NCBI RefSeq assembly: GCF_002224645.1
Contig: NZ_CP022121.1
Span: forward strand, 186,001 to 250,000
Direction: 5' to 3'
DNA from: Dehalobacterium formicoaceticum
Lineage (GTDB): Bacteria > Bacillota > Dehalobacteriia > Dehalobacteriales > Dehalobacteriaceae
Length of the DNA stretch: 64,000 bases
The translations under genes were made by a program, and so were the position numbers. Positions 47,771 through 56,722 of the stretch are shown in pieces (position 1 is the first letter of the stretch; every line of letters begins with the position of its first letter). Below the pieces are notes generated by a model. That model searched no databases and was not told where the DNA came from. It saw only the letters and a list, made by a program, of their open reading frames with translations.

Positions 47771-48700
47771 TCATAATTCAGGATCAAGGGCATTTTTCAT
47801 GCCATCTCCTAAAGCATGAAAGGAGAGCATCGTCAGGCTGATCAGGCCTGCCGGGAAAAAAAGCTGCCAAGGATAAGACTGAATCCCTTTGATGCCGTCG
47901 CTGGCTAGGGTACCCCAGCTGGCAACAGGCGCAGATATGCCTAATCCTAAAAAGCTCAGCCAGGACTCGGTGAAAATCGCTTCAGGAATCACAAAGGTGA
48001 GGTAAACCAGGATCGGTCCCAGACAATTAGGCATGATGTGACGAAAAATAATGTGCCTCATCCCTGCGCCCAGAGTGCGGGCTGCCAGAACAAATTCTTC
48101 CTCCTTAAGGGAAAGAATTTGTCCTCGTACCAAGCGCGCCATCGGCAGCCAATAGACGGCGCCGATCGCAATAAAAATTGTTTTTAAGCCCGGTTCCATG
48201 ATTACCATGAGCAAGATTACGTATAACAGAAAAGGGATGGTTGAGAGAATTTCTACCACGCGCATCATAATCTCATCAACCCAACCTCCGATTAAACCGG
48301 AAATACCCCCATAAATCAGACCCAGTATAAAAACGATTAAAGGTGTAATCAGTCCGATGGCCAGGGAAATTCTGGCTCCGTACCAGGTCCGGGCAAACAA
48401 ATCCCGCCCCAAAGCATCGCTTCCAAACCAAAAGGTTCTGGACTCCACCTGAAAGCCGGTCCCTGCTGTAATAGGTTCCTGGGAGTAATCCACGATGTGT
48501 CGGTTGCCCTGATTATCCAGTTCCAATTTAACGTAAAATTGATATCCTGGCGGTTTATTTTTCAATGGCAAGATCTGCTCCGAATAAGAAAATGGTGTGA
48601 ACAGGGGGCCAAGGCTAGCGAAAGTCAACAAAATTATCACCATGATTAACCCTGCCAAAGCCAGCTTATTCTCCCTAAACCGCCGCCACATTTTTTTCAC
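47771..48700 (-). CDS. Peptide/dipeptide ABC transporter permease, OppC/DppC type
   Basis: A 309-aa inner-membrane permease. N-terminal OppC_N segment, then about six membrane helices and the EAA loop 'EEFVLAARTLGAGMRHIIFRHIMPN' that contacts the ATPase; the C-terminus ends 'ALGDGMKNALDPEL', typical for OppC. The start codon is GTG 48700, overlapping the oppB stop, with an alternative ATG 48691 after GAGG. No ATPase genes (oppD/F) follow; the next gene is the cytochrome c, so function needs ATPases from elsewhere. Confidence 0.93.
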   Translation of the reverse strand: MKKMWRRFRENKLALAGLIMVIILLTFASLGPLFTPFSYSEQILPLKNKPPGYQFYVKLELDNQGNRHIVDYSQEPITAGTGFQVESRTFWFGSDALGRDLFARTWYGARISLAIGLITPLIVFILGLIYGGISGLIGGWVDEIMMRVVEILSTIPFLLYVILLMVIMEPGLKTIFIAIGAVYWLPMARLVRGQILSLKEEEFVLAARTLGAGMRHIIFRHIMPNCLGPILVYLTFVIPEAIFTESWLSFLGLGISAPVASWGTLASDGIKGIQSYPWQLFFPAGLISLTMLSFHALGDGMKNALDPEL

Positions 48701-49625
48701 CTCTTCTGCTCCATCAGCCTTACCCGGGGATCGATTAAAACGTAAAACAGATCGCTAAGCAAATTCATCAGCATGAAAACCCAGCTAAAAAAAACCGTGG
48801 TCCCCATGATTAAGGTATAATCTCTGTTTAAAACTCCGGTAACAAAGTATCTCCCTAAACCGGGAATATTAAAATATGTTCGATGACAAAGCTTCCCGTC
48901 AGAGTCGTGGCAATCAGGGGAGCAAAATAAGTGTTTAAAGGGGTCAGTGCATTCCTTAAGGTATGATGGCAGAGAATCCTTCCTCTGCTTAATCCCTTGG
49001 CCTTTGCCGTCCTAATATAATCCATCTGTAAAACCTCAAGAAAACTGGATTTTACGAGCCGGGTAATGACCGCCATGGGAAAAAAGGATAATGAAAGGGC
49101 CGGTAAAACCAGATGATGCCACGTGCCCCACATCGCTGCAGGAAACCAGCCTAATCGATAAGCAAAAACATACATTAAAATACTGGCCATCACAAAACCA
49201 GGAACTGAAAAACCAAAGGTGGCAATGATCATGGCTGAATAGTCCGGGAATTTATTGGGATATAATGCTGAGATGATGCCCAGTATAAACCCCAGCAGTA
49301 AGGCAATCAAAATGGCAGCAGACCCTAACAGAGCGGATACGGGAAAGCCCTCTTTAATAATGTCATTCACCGTGCGGCTCTGATAGCGAAAAGAAGGGCC
49401 AAAATCAAAGCGCAGGGCATCCCCAAGATAATCCTGATACTGAACGAAAAGGGGATCGTCCAGGTGATATTTTTCATTAATGTTTTCTTCGATCCCTGGC
49501 GGTAATTTTTTGTTTTGATCAAAGGGTCCCCCTGGAATCCCCTGCATCATAAAAAAAGTGAGGGAAATGATAAAAAACATCGTTAAAACCATACTCAGGA
49601 TACGCCGTAAAAGATAATGCGCCAC
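48697..49625 (-). pseudogene. Peptide ABC transporter permease OppB/DppB, frameshifted
   Basis: The first 256 residues are a normal OppB ('GIPGGPFDQNKKLPPGIEEN', EAA loop 'QMDYIRTAKAKGLSRGRILCHHTLRNA') but the frame then stops after 'FVIEHILIFPV'. Inserting one base near 48870-48875 in the TTTTAA run restores 'EHI-NIPGLGRYFVTGVLN' and the family C-terminus 'LIDPRVRLMEQKR', ending at 48697 and overlapping oppC. The repaired length is about 309 aa, normal for OppB. It is either a recent one-base deletion or a sequencing error. The lost part includes the last membrane helix. Confidence 0.85.
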
Positions 49626-49714
49626 ACCACACCCCCCTTCACACCTTAAAACTGCATAGCTTATCCCCGGCTATCGGTTCAGCACTGGTATAATCCTGCC
49701 CTTTATCGGAAGCA

Positions 49715-51340
49715 TTATCTTTCTACATAAGCCCAACGAAATTCCTGATAAGAGGCCATGGTTGGAACGATTACCCCTTTTACCCAAGGTTTAACAAGGT
49801 TTTGATTGGTGTAGAAATAAATAGGCATCACCACCATTTCGTCCATTAAAAGGGCCTCTGCATCATGTAAAGCTGCTCTCCGGGCAGTCCCATCCAGTTC
49901 AGTCTTTGCCTTGCGGATTATCTGATCATATGTTTTGTTGCTCCAACCCGTATAATACATGGGTAAATCGCTGGTCACCCATAAATCCAAATAAGTCATC
50001 GCATCATTATAATCCGGAGTCCAGCCGGCTCGTCCGATTTCATAATCTCCCAGGTTCATGGACTTGGCGTAAACACCGCCTTCCTGGTTGGTCAATTCCA
50101 CCTGGATCCCCAGGTTATTTTTCCACATTTCCTGAATCGCTTCGGCAATTCTTTGATGTCCTTCAGAGGTATTATATAGAATTTTTAAAACAGGAAATCC
50201 CTGCCCCTGAGGATAGCCTGCTTCTGCCAGCAATTTTTTGGCTTCTACCACATTTTCCGTAAAATAGTCGCCGCCGTTTTCCCGGAAATCGCCCTTCTCC
50301 CCATCGACAACCCCATAAGGCACCAGAGCATAAGCCGGCTTCTCAAAGGCTAAGGTCACATGATCAATGATACTCTGCCGATCAATAGCCATAGACAATG
50401 CTTTGCGTATCCTGACATCCCCTAACGGTTTTACATCTGTATTAAAAGTATAGAAATAAACGCCTAAATCCGGATGAATGCCGGCTTTCTTTTCTTCCAA
50501 AAGCCGGCTTATTTCCTGAAAAGGGGGAACCTCCCCAATATCAATTTGATCTGTTTCAAAGAGCGTTAATTGGGTGGTATCAGACTCTACCGTGGTCATA
50601 ATCAAGGTTTCCAGCTTTACATCTTTTGCTGCCCAGTAGTTTTCGTTTTTTTCCAGCACTAATCTTTGATTATGTGACCATTCCACCAGCTTAAAAGGAC
50701 CATTGCTGACGTAAGTCTCGGGACTTGTATGCCAATCAGGATCAGCCTCGACCACTTTTTGATTGACCGGATAAAGATTGGAAAGCGCGGTCATACTCAA
50801 AAAATAAGGGGTGGGGGCAATCAATTTAACTTCCAATGTCTTTTCATCCAGGGCTTTTACACCTACCGCCTCAGCTGTCCCCTTCCTTGTGTTATATGCT
50901 TCTCCCTGTACCAGGTAATAAAGCTGATAGGCATAATAATTAGCCAACTCTGGATCCAACAGCCTTTTCCAGGCATATTCAAAATCCTGGGCTGTCACAG
51001 GATCTCCATTACTCCACAAAGCATCTCTTAAATAAAAGGTGTAGGTAAGCCCATCTTTACTGATATCCCATCTTTCAGCCATCCCGGGAGTAGGCTGCTC
51101 TTTTTCATCTAAACGTACTAAACCTTCGAATAAAGCCATTTGCACCGTACCGTCCACTAGACTGGTAGAAGCCGCCGGATCCAAGGTTTCAGGTTCTCCC
51201 CCTACATTATAGGTGATCTTCTGCTCCACTTCCTGAGAATCCCCTGTCTCTTTCTGTTCATTCTTACTCCCGCAGCCCGCGATCAGGAAAAGTGCAGCAA
51301 GCACAGCAATCCCTAAGATAACCCCCCAATTCTTTTTCAA
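49715..51340 (-). CDS. Peptide ABC transporter substrate-binding lipoprotein, OppA/DppA type
   Basis: A 541-aa SBP_bac_5 protein with lipobox cysteine near residue 23 ('LIAGCGSK') and the family blocks 'GGEPETLDPAAS', 'GLVRLDEKEQPTPGMAERWDIS', 'SNGPFKLVEWSHNQ' and 'RIRKALSMAIDRQSI'. It captures peptides outside the cell for the OppBC permease encoded downstream. The start is TTG at 51340 with GAGAGGGG. oppB begins 89 nt downstream; the operon is oppA-oppB*-oppC. Confidence 0.94.
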   Translation of the reverse strand: MKKNWGVILGIAVLAALFLIAGCGSKNEQKETGDSQEVEQKITYNVGGEPETLDPAASTSLVDGTVQMALFEGLVRLDEKEQPTPGMAERWDISKDGLTYTFYLRDALWSNGDPVTAQDFEYAWKRLLDPELANYYAYQLYYLVQGEAYNTRKGTAEAVGVKALDEKTLEVKLIAPTPYFLSMTALSNLYPVNQKVVEADPDWHTSPETYVSNGPFKLVEWSHNQRLVLEKNENYWAAKDVKLETLIMTTVESDTTQLTLFETDQIDIGEVPPFQEISRLLEEKKAGIHPDLGVYFYTFNTDVKPLGDVRIRKALSMAIDRQSIIDHVTLAFEKPAYALVPYGVVDGEKGDFRENGGDYFTENVVEAKKLLAEAGYPQGQGFPVLKILYNTSEGHQRIAEAIQEMWKNNLGIQVELTNQEGGVYAKSMNLGDYEIGRAGWTPDYNDAMTYLDLWVTSDLPMYYTGWSNKTYDQIIRKAKTELDGTARRAALHDAEALLMDEMVVMPIYFYTNQNLVKPWVKGVIVPTMASYQEFRWAYVER

Positions 51341-51481
51341 AATTTTTTCCCCTCTCCATCCAGAACATTTCCCAGTTCATTTTGTCTTTTATGCATTATC
51401 TTTTATGCTTCTGTAATATGTCTAATTTCGTCGAACAATAGTAAATTCCTGCAAAGAAATCATTTAAGGAGTTTCATAAAA

Positions 51482-51529
51482 AAAGGTGCATCGCACGCTT
51501 ATAATACCAAAGCCGGCGATACACCCTTT
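51482..51529 (-). terminator. Terminator of the mtaC-like gene
   Basis: AAAGGTGCATCGC pairs with GCGATACACCCTTT over about 10-13 bp; the minus strand ends CACCTTTTTTTATG. It is about 48 nt beyond the corrinoid protein stop and isolates the methyltransferase locus from oppA. Confidence 0.85.
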
Positions 51530-51576
51530 ATATATTTTCAATTCATTATTTCTCATTTGTTGATCGACAAAGTTTG

Positions 51577-52218
51577 TTAATGATCGGATAATATTCGTTC
51601 CATTAAATCCGCAACCTCGGTAGCTTCGGCAGCATAGCCGTCTGCTTTAACCTTATCCGCAAAATCTTTCGTGGTAGGACCGCCGCCCACAACAATCTTG
51701 ATTCGATCCCTAAGCTTTTTTTGTTCCAGTTCTTGAATTGTTTCCGGTATTACACCCATGGTGGTAGTAAGCATCGCCGACATGGCTAAGACATCCGGGT
51801 GATACTCCACTACTGCCTGAACATAATCCTCCGGCTGCACATCGACACCCAAGTCAATGACATCCAGACCGGCCCCCCGCATCATCATCACCACCAGGTT
51901 TTTCCCGATATCATGTAAATCACCGGCCACCGTACCAATTACGACACGGCCTTTTAATGATTGCTGGGCTTCCGATAAAATTGGTTTCAAAACATGAAGT
52001 CCGGCATGCATCGCCCGGGAAACAATTAACACATCTGAAATATAGACTTGATTATTCTTAAATTTTTCACTGATAATCCGCATTCCGGGGAGAAGTCCTT
52101 TTTCCAGGACGGTCATCGGTTCAATTCCTTTACTTAGGGCATCCTTTGTCAAGTCTCTTACCACATTGGCTTTGCCCTCCAACAAGGCTTCCTGAATTAA
52201 GGCGTATTCATAACTCAT
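51577..52218 (-). CDS. mtaC: Methanol-type corrinoid protein (MtaC-like)
   Basis: A 213-aa protein with an N-terminal helical B12-binding cap (about 1-85) and a cobalamin-binding Rossmann domain. The base-off motif D100-x-H102-x-x-G105 ('DLHDIG') supplies the lower-ligand histidine; 'MSAMLTTTMG' and 'VVGGGPTTKDFADKVKADGYA' complete the site. It would carry the methyl group from MtaB to a second methyltransferase (MtaA or a THF-linked MtrH/MtvA type) not in this window. It lies 27 nt downstream of the AraC regulator. Specific substrate (methanol or another methoxy compound) is inferred from the mtaB neighbour. Confidence 0.9.
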   Translation of the reverse strand: MSYEYALIQEALLEGKANVVRDLTKDALSKGIEPMTVLEKGLLPGMRIISEKFKNNQVYISDVLIVSRAMHAGLHVLKPILSEAQQSLKGRVVIGTVAGDLHDIGKNLVVMMMRGAGLDVIDLGVDVQPEDYVQAVVEYHPDVLAMSAMLTTTMGVIPETIQELEQKKLRDRIKIVVGGGPTTKDFADKVKADGYAAEATEVADLMERILSDH

Positions 52219-52245
52219 CTCGTCTCCTCCCCATATCCCGGTTGG

Positions 52246-53562
52246 TTATAACGCTTTCTGCTTATATTGGCTGGGTGTGATCCCCTCGATTTTTTTGAAT
52301 ACTCTGGTAAAATAACCTGGGTCTTCAAAGCCATTTTCTTCCGCTACTTGCATCACATTATACTGAGGATTTTTAAGCATCACCCTAGCATTTTCCACTC
52401 TTACCTGGGCAAGATAATCCATTAAGGTACATCCTAGACTTTTTTTAAAGATGCGGCTTAAATAACAAGGACTAAGATATACTTCTTGGGCAATATCATC
52501 TATCGTTAATTTTTCACGGAAATTCTTTCTAATAAATTCTGCCGCTTTCTGAGTCGCTTGCAAACCCGTTTTATCTTTGGAAACATCTACCAAATCAATA
52601 AAGGTTTTCAGCATATTTTGGGCCAATAGACACATCTCATCAATTTTAAATTGATCAAGTACCTCTCGATAATAGCGGACATTCAATTTTGAAACTTGAT
52701 TCATGTCCGCACCCCCATCCAGGGCTGAACGAGAAACAATCACCAACAGTTCAATAACTCTCATTTTTAGGGCATCCATATCACCACTGGTTTGTGTTAA
52801 AATTTCGGCAAGAAGTTTTTCCAAAAGCAAGCTGGCGTCCTTATATTCGCAATTGCGCACTTCATTTTTCAATTTATGCTCTTTCTCCATATAATAAATG
52901 CGTTGGGATCGGGATTCTATGGTGCGCATCGCCACCTCTGCTTGTTTCCGCGCCTGCATTTCATCTGCTAATTCTGCCTGCTGAGCAGCAATTTTCCTTC
53001 TTTGTTCCAAGAGAATTAAACCGCTTTTCATGATTTGATTGGCGACAATAAATAGTAAGTCGGCTGCCGCCTGGACTTTACCACTGGACAGTACATTCAA
53101 TTGGGATGCTGCCAACTTAATTTGGACAAGATCCAGATCCAGCCCCTTCACCATTTCTTCTATTTCTTCCAGAAAATAATCTTCCGGTTCCCACATTAAA
53201 ACCTGGCCGCAGATCATGGAACCTATATGTTCATCCAGAATGATAGGCGCAGCCCAAGCGATTAAGCCTCCATGGCAGCGAAATATATAAGGTTCTCCAT
53301 ATTTAGCCGCTTCTTTTCCCGCCTGAGCATAAGAACGTTGACATTTTGCCAATCCTTTTTGATCCGACCTGATCATTTGACAAAATTTACAATCCACGAT
53401 TTCTTTTTCTGGGGATATGATGGTATTTCCTTCCGTATCCACAAAAACAGCCTTTAGACCGGTAGATCTTGAAAAGGAGGAAAGCATTTTTTGCAGAATA
53501 TCATGATCTACTAATTGCTCCAGCCACTCCAAACTCCTTGACGATGTTCCTTTTTTCATCAC
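52246..53562 (-). CDS. PocR-domain AraC family regulator
   Basis: About 438 aa. An N-terminal PocR sensory domain (about 15-175) with the cysteine pattern 'DCKFCQMIRSDQKGLAKCQRSYAQAG' and 'PYIFRCHGGLIAWAAPI' is followed by a coiled coil (about 190-235), a linker domain and a C-terminal AraC DNA-binding domain with two helix-turn-helix units ('LTIDDIAQEVYLSPCYLSRIFK', 'NVMQVAEENGFEDPGYFTRVFK'). PocR domains are linked to small alcohols, diols and C1 compounds. Encoded between mtaB and mtaC, it is likely their substrate-responsive activator. The GTG at 53562 fits AGGAGG best. Confidence 0.92.
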   Translation of the reverse strand: MMKKGTSSRSLEWLEQLVDHDILQKMLSSFSRSTGLKAVFVDTEGNTIISPEKEIVDCKFCQMIRSDQKGLAKCQRSYAQAGKEAAKYGEPYIFRCHGGLIAWAAPIILDEHIGSMICGQVLMWEPEDYFLEEIEEMVKGLDLDLVQIKLAASQLNVLSSGKVQAAADLLFIVANQIMKSGLILLEQRRKIAAQQAELADEMQARKQAEVAMRTIESRSQRIYYMEKEHKLKNEVRNCEYKDASLLLEKLLAEILTQTSGDMDALKMRVIELLVIVSRSALDGGADMNQVSKLNVRYYREVLDQFKIDEMCLLAQNMLKTFIDLVDVSKDKTGLQATQKAAEFIRKNFREKLTIDDIAQEVYLSPCYLSRIFKKSLGCTLMDYLAQVRVENARVMLKNPQYNVMQVAEENGFEDPGYFTRVFKKIEGITPSQYKQKAL

Positions 53563-53797
53563 GTAGGCCACCTCCTATTTGGGTTTCCATGCCTCCAAGT
53601 TGTCAAAGAAATGCGTCTGTATATCCGTCCTGCATACTTATTTTTTTTTGAAAATCTCTTTAAATATATTATGATTACGGCTATTATTCATTGATCCTAT
53701 TATAACAGATTCTGAAGTTTATTTTAAAACATTTCTATTATTGATATTTATTCCATAAATAAGGTTAAGTACAGCCGTCCTTAAATAATGATATGAC

Positions 53798-53835
53798 TAA
53801 GTGACGCTTAGTTATTTTCTGCTAAGCGCCACTTA
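53798..53835. other. Long hairpin between mtaB and the regulator gene
   Basis: TAAGTGACGCTTAG and CTAAGCGCCACTTA form a 14-bp stem with one mismatch, about 45 nt after the mtaB stop. No strong T-run follows in either direction, so it may be a processing or stability hairpin that sets different levels of mtaB and mtaC, or a weak terminator. The rest of the ~320-nt gap to the regulator start shows no gene. Confidence 0.6.
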
Positions 53836-53881
53836 ATCTTATTAATGTTATTTAGCCTGAATCTTTTGGATATTTTGTTTC

Positions 53882-55258
53882 TTATAGATCATATTGCTTG
53901 GGGTCAAATTTATCGTTGGTATTGTTCTTAATCATTTCTGCTGTAAATTGAGCTTCATCATCGGGTACAGTGGCCAACTGCTGTTCCAGAATATCTAAAT
54001 AGTTTACTTCACGCTCAGTCACGTCCAGTTCCTTCGCAGCAATGCCCCGTTTTAATTCTTCAATGGTAGCTTGGGCAGCGATCTTCGTTCTTTCAAAAGT
54101 GGTTTTTCCTTTGATAATTTTGGCACTTAGATCTAAGACGACTTTCGGATCAAGAATATAAGCATGAGGATCCAATTTTTTATCTGAAGCAACCATAACA
54201 TCTTGATAAATCTTAGCTTGACCTAAAGCAGTAAAGGTATTAAACAAACGGCAATCGTAGATTAATTGTTCCATGTAAACAGTAGGAGCCATTCCACCCA
54301 GCATTCTTTGAAATTCTACGGATTCGTTGCTCCAGCAGTCACAGAGGGCTCCGACGATATTTCCTACAGAACTGGAATGAGCACAGGCACTGGTTCGCCC
54401 TTCCATAGAAATAGGTGTTCCTGTAATCGCTTTGAGATATACTCCTTCGTAACCGCAGTCTTTATCCGGACCGGTAGCACCACATTCCACAGCCACCATG
54501 GTTCTAACCGCACACATCACCCGATCAATTGCTGCAAATACTCGAGGAATAAAGTTCTTTTCCGCCAAAACCATGGAGGTATTACCGAAACCACAAGCGG
54601 TATCACCAGATGCCACGGAACCTGTTTCTTTGGCGATTTTTACGATATTGGTCCAAAGCACTTCCATATCTTTGGCACCTACTACTCCAAGGGCGAATAA
54701 GGCTTTGGGCAAATCACAATTCATCACTGCTTCATCATGAAGATGTTTGCCGCCCACGGATTCAATAGCCAGCATATCGGCACCGACTTCCGCAGAACCT
54801 TGGAAGGTTTTCATAACTTTATCCCAATGTTCTCCATGATACATATGCACTAAGTCATTGCCTTCCCGAATGTCGACGGGGGTGAGACGCAAAAGACTTT
54901 TAAGTCCTTGACCCTCATATTCCCGCAGCACATCTTTGACAACTTTAGCTACATCAATGCCCCATTGGGGATTAAAGGTACAGGGAGGAAGAAGTTCAAT
55001 TTCTACAATAATTCCGGGAGCATGTAGTTTTATCGCCTTCTCACAAGCCCCGGTAATCATTTCCTTATATTGGGAAAGTACTTTTTTCATCGTAGACTCA
55101 TTAATGCTTATCGGAGGCAAAGTAACATTCAATTCAGGATAAACAATCCCGTTTCCAATCACCATCCCGTTTTTAAAAGTAACCGGTTTTTTGGCATACC
55201 CATAAATAAATTCATCCAGATTGTTATAAGCGAGCTCATTAAAAGTAAGTTTTGCCAT
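53882..55258 (-). CDS. mtaB: Methanol:corrinoid methyltransferase (MtaB-like)
   Basis: A 458-aa TIM-barrel zinc enzyme that transfers the methyl of methanol to the Co(I) corrinoid of MtaC. Candidate zinc ligands, by position relative to characterised MtaB (Glu164, Cys220, Cys269), are E166 in 'LAIESVGG', C222 in 'TACGFGNT' and C268 in 'DKDCGYEG'. Length matches the family. TTAGGAGGAAAC precedes the ATG. It is the first gene of the mtaB-pocR-mtaC set and diverges from a CobW-type GTPase. Related bacterial homologues may act on other methylated substrates, so methanol is probable, not proven. Confidence 0.9.
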   Translation of the reverse strand: MAKLTFNELAYNNLDEFIYGYAKKPVTFKNGMVIGNGIVYPELNVTLPPISINESTMKKVLSQYKEMITGACEKAIKLHAPGIIVEIELLPPCTFNPQWGIDVAKVVKDVLREYEGQGLKSLLRLTPVDIREGNDLVHMYHGEHWDKVMKTFQGSAEVGADMLAIESVGGKHLHDEAVMNCDLPKALFALGVVGAKDMEVLWTNIVKIAKETGSVASGDTACGFGNTSMVLAEKNFIPRVFAAIDRVMCAVRTMVAVECGATGPDKDCGYEGVYLKAITGTPISMEGRTSACAHSSSVGNIVGALCDCWSNESVEFQRMLGGMAPTVYMEQLIYDCRLFNTFTALGQAKIYQDVMVASDKKLDPHAYILDPKVVLDLSAKIIKGKTTFERTKIAAQATIEELKRGIAAKELDVTEREVNYLDILEQQLATVPDDEAQFTAEMIKNNTNDKFDPKQYDL

Positions 55259-55351
55259 TTTGTTTCCTCCTAAAAATCTTATTTTTTCTTTTTTTTGCTT
55301 TGAGAACTTTATTGTATTTTAAATATTCTAACAAACTAATTAATTCCCTTG

Positions 55352-55385
55352 GGACAATCTTTTGATAAATCGTCAAATCTTGTCC
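55352..55385. promoter_or_regulatory. 34-bp interrupted dyad in the mtaB-cobW divergent promoter region
   Basis: GGACAA (55352-55357) and TTTGA (55361-55365) mirror TCAAA (55373-55377) and TTGTCC (55380-55385), with a 7-nt centre. It is 94 nt upstream of mtaB and 203 nt upstream of cobW, a good place for an operator of the PocR-AraC regulator. The 329-nt intergenic region is very A/T-rich and holds no gene. Confidence 0.5.
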
Positions 55386-55587
55386 TGTTTGTTTTTTTGT
55401 TCTTTTTTTAAATTTTTGTGATGAAAATTTAAAATTTTTCTCCTTGCTATTTTCTTATGTTTGTTTTTTTGCACAGAATAGTGATGTTTTTGTCAAGAAG
55501 ATCCCTGGAAAATGGTGCAAAATAATCTTAAGATAAAAGTTAATAAAAAATTAGAAATAATATTGGCTTGATAGGAGGAAAATACGC

Positions 55588-56535
55588 ATGGTTCGACTTG
55601 ATATTGTTTCCGGATTTTTAGGTGCTGGGAAAACAGCCTTTATCAAAAAAATAATTGAAGCCTGCATAGAACGCCGCGAAAAAATCGTGCTGATTGAAAA
55701 CGAATACGGGCAAATCAACGTGGACGGTGCCTTATTAAAGGATCAGGATATTGAAATTCACGAGTTGCTCCAAGGCTGTGTCTGCTGTACGCTAAAGGAA
55801 GAATTTGCTTTTACCCTACAAAAAATCCTGCAACAAAAGCCAGATCGGATTATATTCGAGCCCTCCGGGATCTTTATCTTTGATGAAATCTTTAATCTCT
55901 TTAAGGATCCGAAAATAGCTGAGCAATGTTACATTAATTCCGTAACTACCATTGTTGATGCTCCTAATTTTCATCAAAACAACAATAGCTTTACCCGTTT
56001 TTTTGATAACCAAATCCAGCACGCTTCCACTTTGGTATTAAGCAAAACCCAAAACATGGCACCGGCAGCAATAGAAGAAATTGTTCAGTTGCTCAAAGAA
56101 AAAAATAACCGCGCCCCCTGTATTGCCAAAGAATGGGGAGATATTTCCCATCAAGAAATGATGCTGATATTAGATGGTAACACCAAGTATGCTCTGAAAA
56201 ATTATTTGGAGGAAATGTCGGAGGATCATCATGTACATGAGCCCCATGTTTTTCAGTCAGTAGGCATCAGAACAGGACGAATTTTTGAGCAGACTGAACT
56301 GGAAGAAATCTTGGGACAATTGTCTACTGCCCAATATGGAAAGATTTTGAGGGGCAAGGGGATTGTTAATGCCCGGGAAAATTGCTGGGAATTTAATATC
56401 GTCAACGGAGCATATCAGATTGACAAGATCTCCTCCACTACCTCAGGTATTGCCAGCTTCATCGGCCTTGATTTGAAAAAAGAAAAATTGCAGTCCCTCT
56501 TTGTTAAGGCTGACCCATTCCTTATGTTCCCATAA
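55588..56535 (+). CDS. CobW/COG0523 family GTPase (metallochaperone-like)
   Basis: A 315-aa G3E GTPase. Walker A 'GFLGAGKT' at residues 9-16, the metal-binding CxCC motif 'GCVCC' (C64, C66, C67), 'FEPSGIF' switch region and a C-terminal CobW_C domain. COG0523 proteins deliver zinc or cobalt to client enzymes. Here it is divergent from the zinc enzyme MtaB and its cobalt partner MtaC, which suggests metal or corrinoid maturation for that system. The standard NKxD motif is not obvious ('LSKTQNMA' is the nearest). Strong ribosome site and own terminator. Confidence 0.9.
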   Translation: MVRLDIVSGFLGAGKTAFIKKIIEACIERREKIVLIENEYGQINVDGALLKDQDIEIHELLQGCVCCTLKEEFAFTLQKILQQKPDRIIFEPSGIFIFDEIFNLFKDPKIAEQCYINSVTTIVDAPNFHQNNNSFTRFFDNQIQHASTLVLSKTQNMAPAAIEEIVQLLKEKNNRAPCIAKEWGDISHQEMMLILDGNTKYALKNYLEEMSEDHHVHEPHVFQSVGIRTGRIFEQTELEEILGQLSTAQYGKILRGKGIVNARENCWEFNIVNGAYQIDKISSTTSGIASFIGLDLKKEKLQSLFVKADPFLMFP

Positions 56536-56580
56536 CTCTAAAATTTGGAATCTGGTCTTATAACAAGCCAAATTGCAGAA

Positions 56581-56615
56581 AAAAACCGGGGGGTGAAATT
56601 AATCCCCGGTTTTTT
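56581..56615. terminator. Terminator of the cobW-like gene
   Basis: AAAAACCGGGG/CCCCGGTTTTT, an 11-bp stem with a 12-nt loop, T-rich on the plus strand and with A5 on the other side, so it can serve both cobW (+) and hpt (-). Confidence 0.9.
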
Positions 56616-56722
56616 ATCAAATTCCAAGACTCCACTTTCATAAGTGGGGTTCTTATTTATACTTTCAGAAGGTATAACCTTTAAAAGGTTGAAAGCCCCG
56701 ATGCAGAGCTTGCTGAACGAGT
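56613..56722. repeat. Dispersed repeat, composite copy B/G
   Basis: It starts with the 20 bases shared with 3661-3680, then a hairpin CTCCACTT..AAGTGGGG, then TATACTTTC/GAAGGTATA (56658-56676), then AACCTTT/AAAGGTT and AAGGTTGAAAG. It joins both halves of the repeat family seen separately elsewhere, so the full element is probably about 110 bp. It lies between cobW and hpt. Confidence 0.65.
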
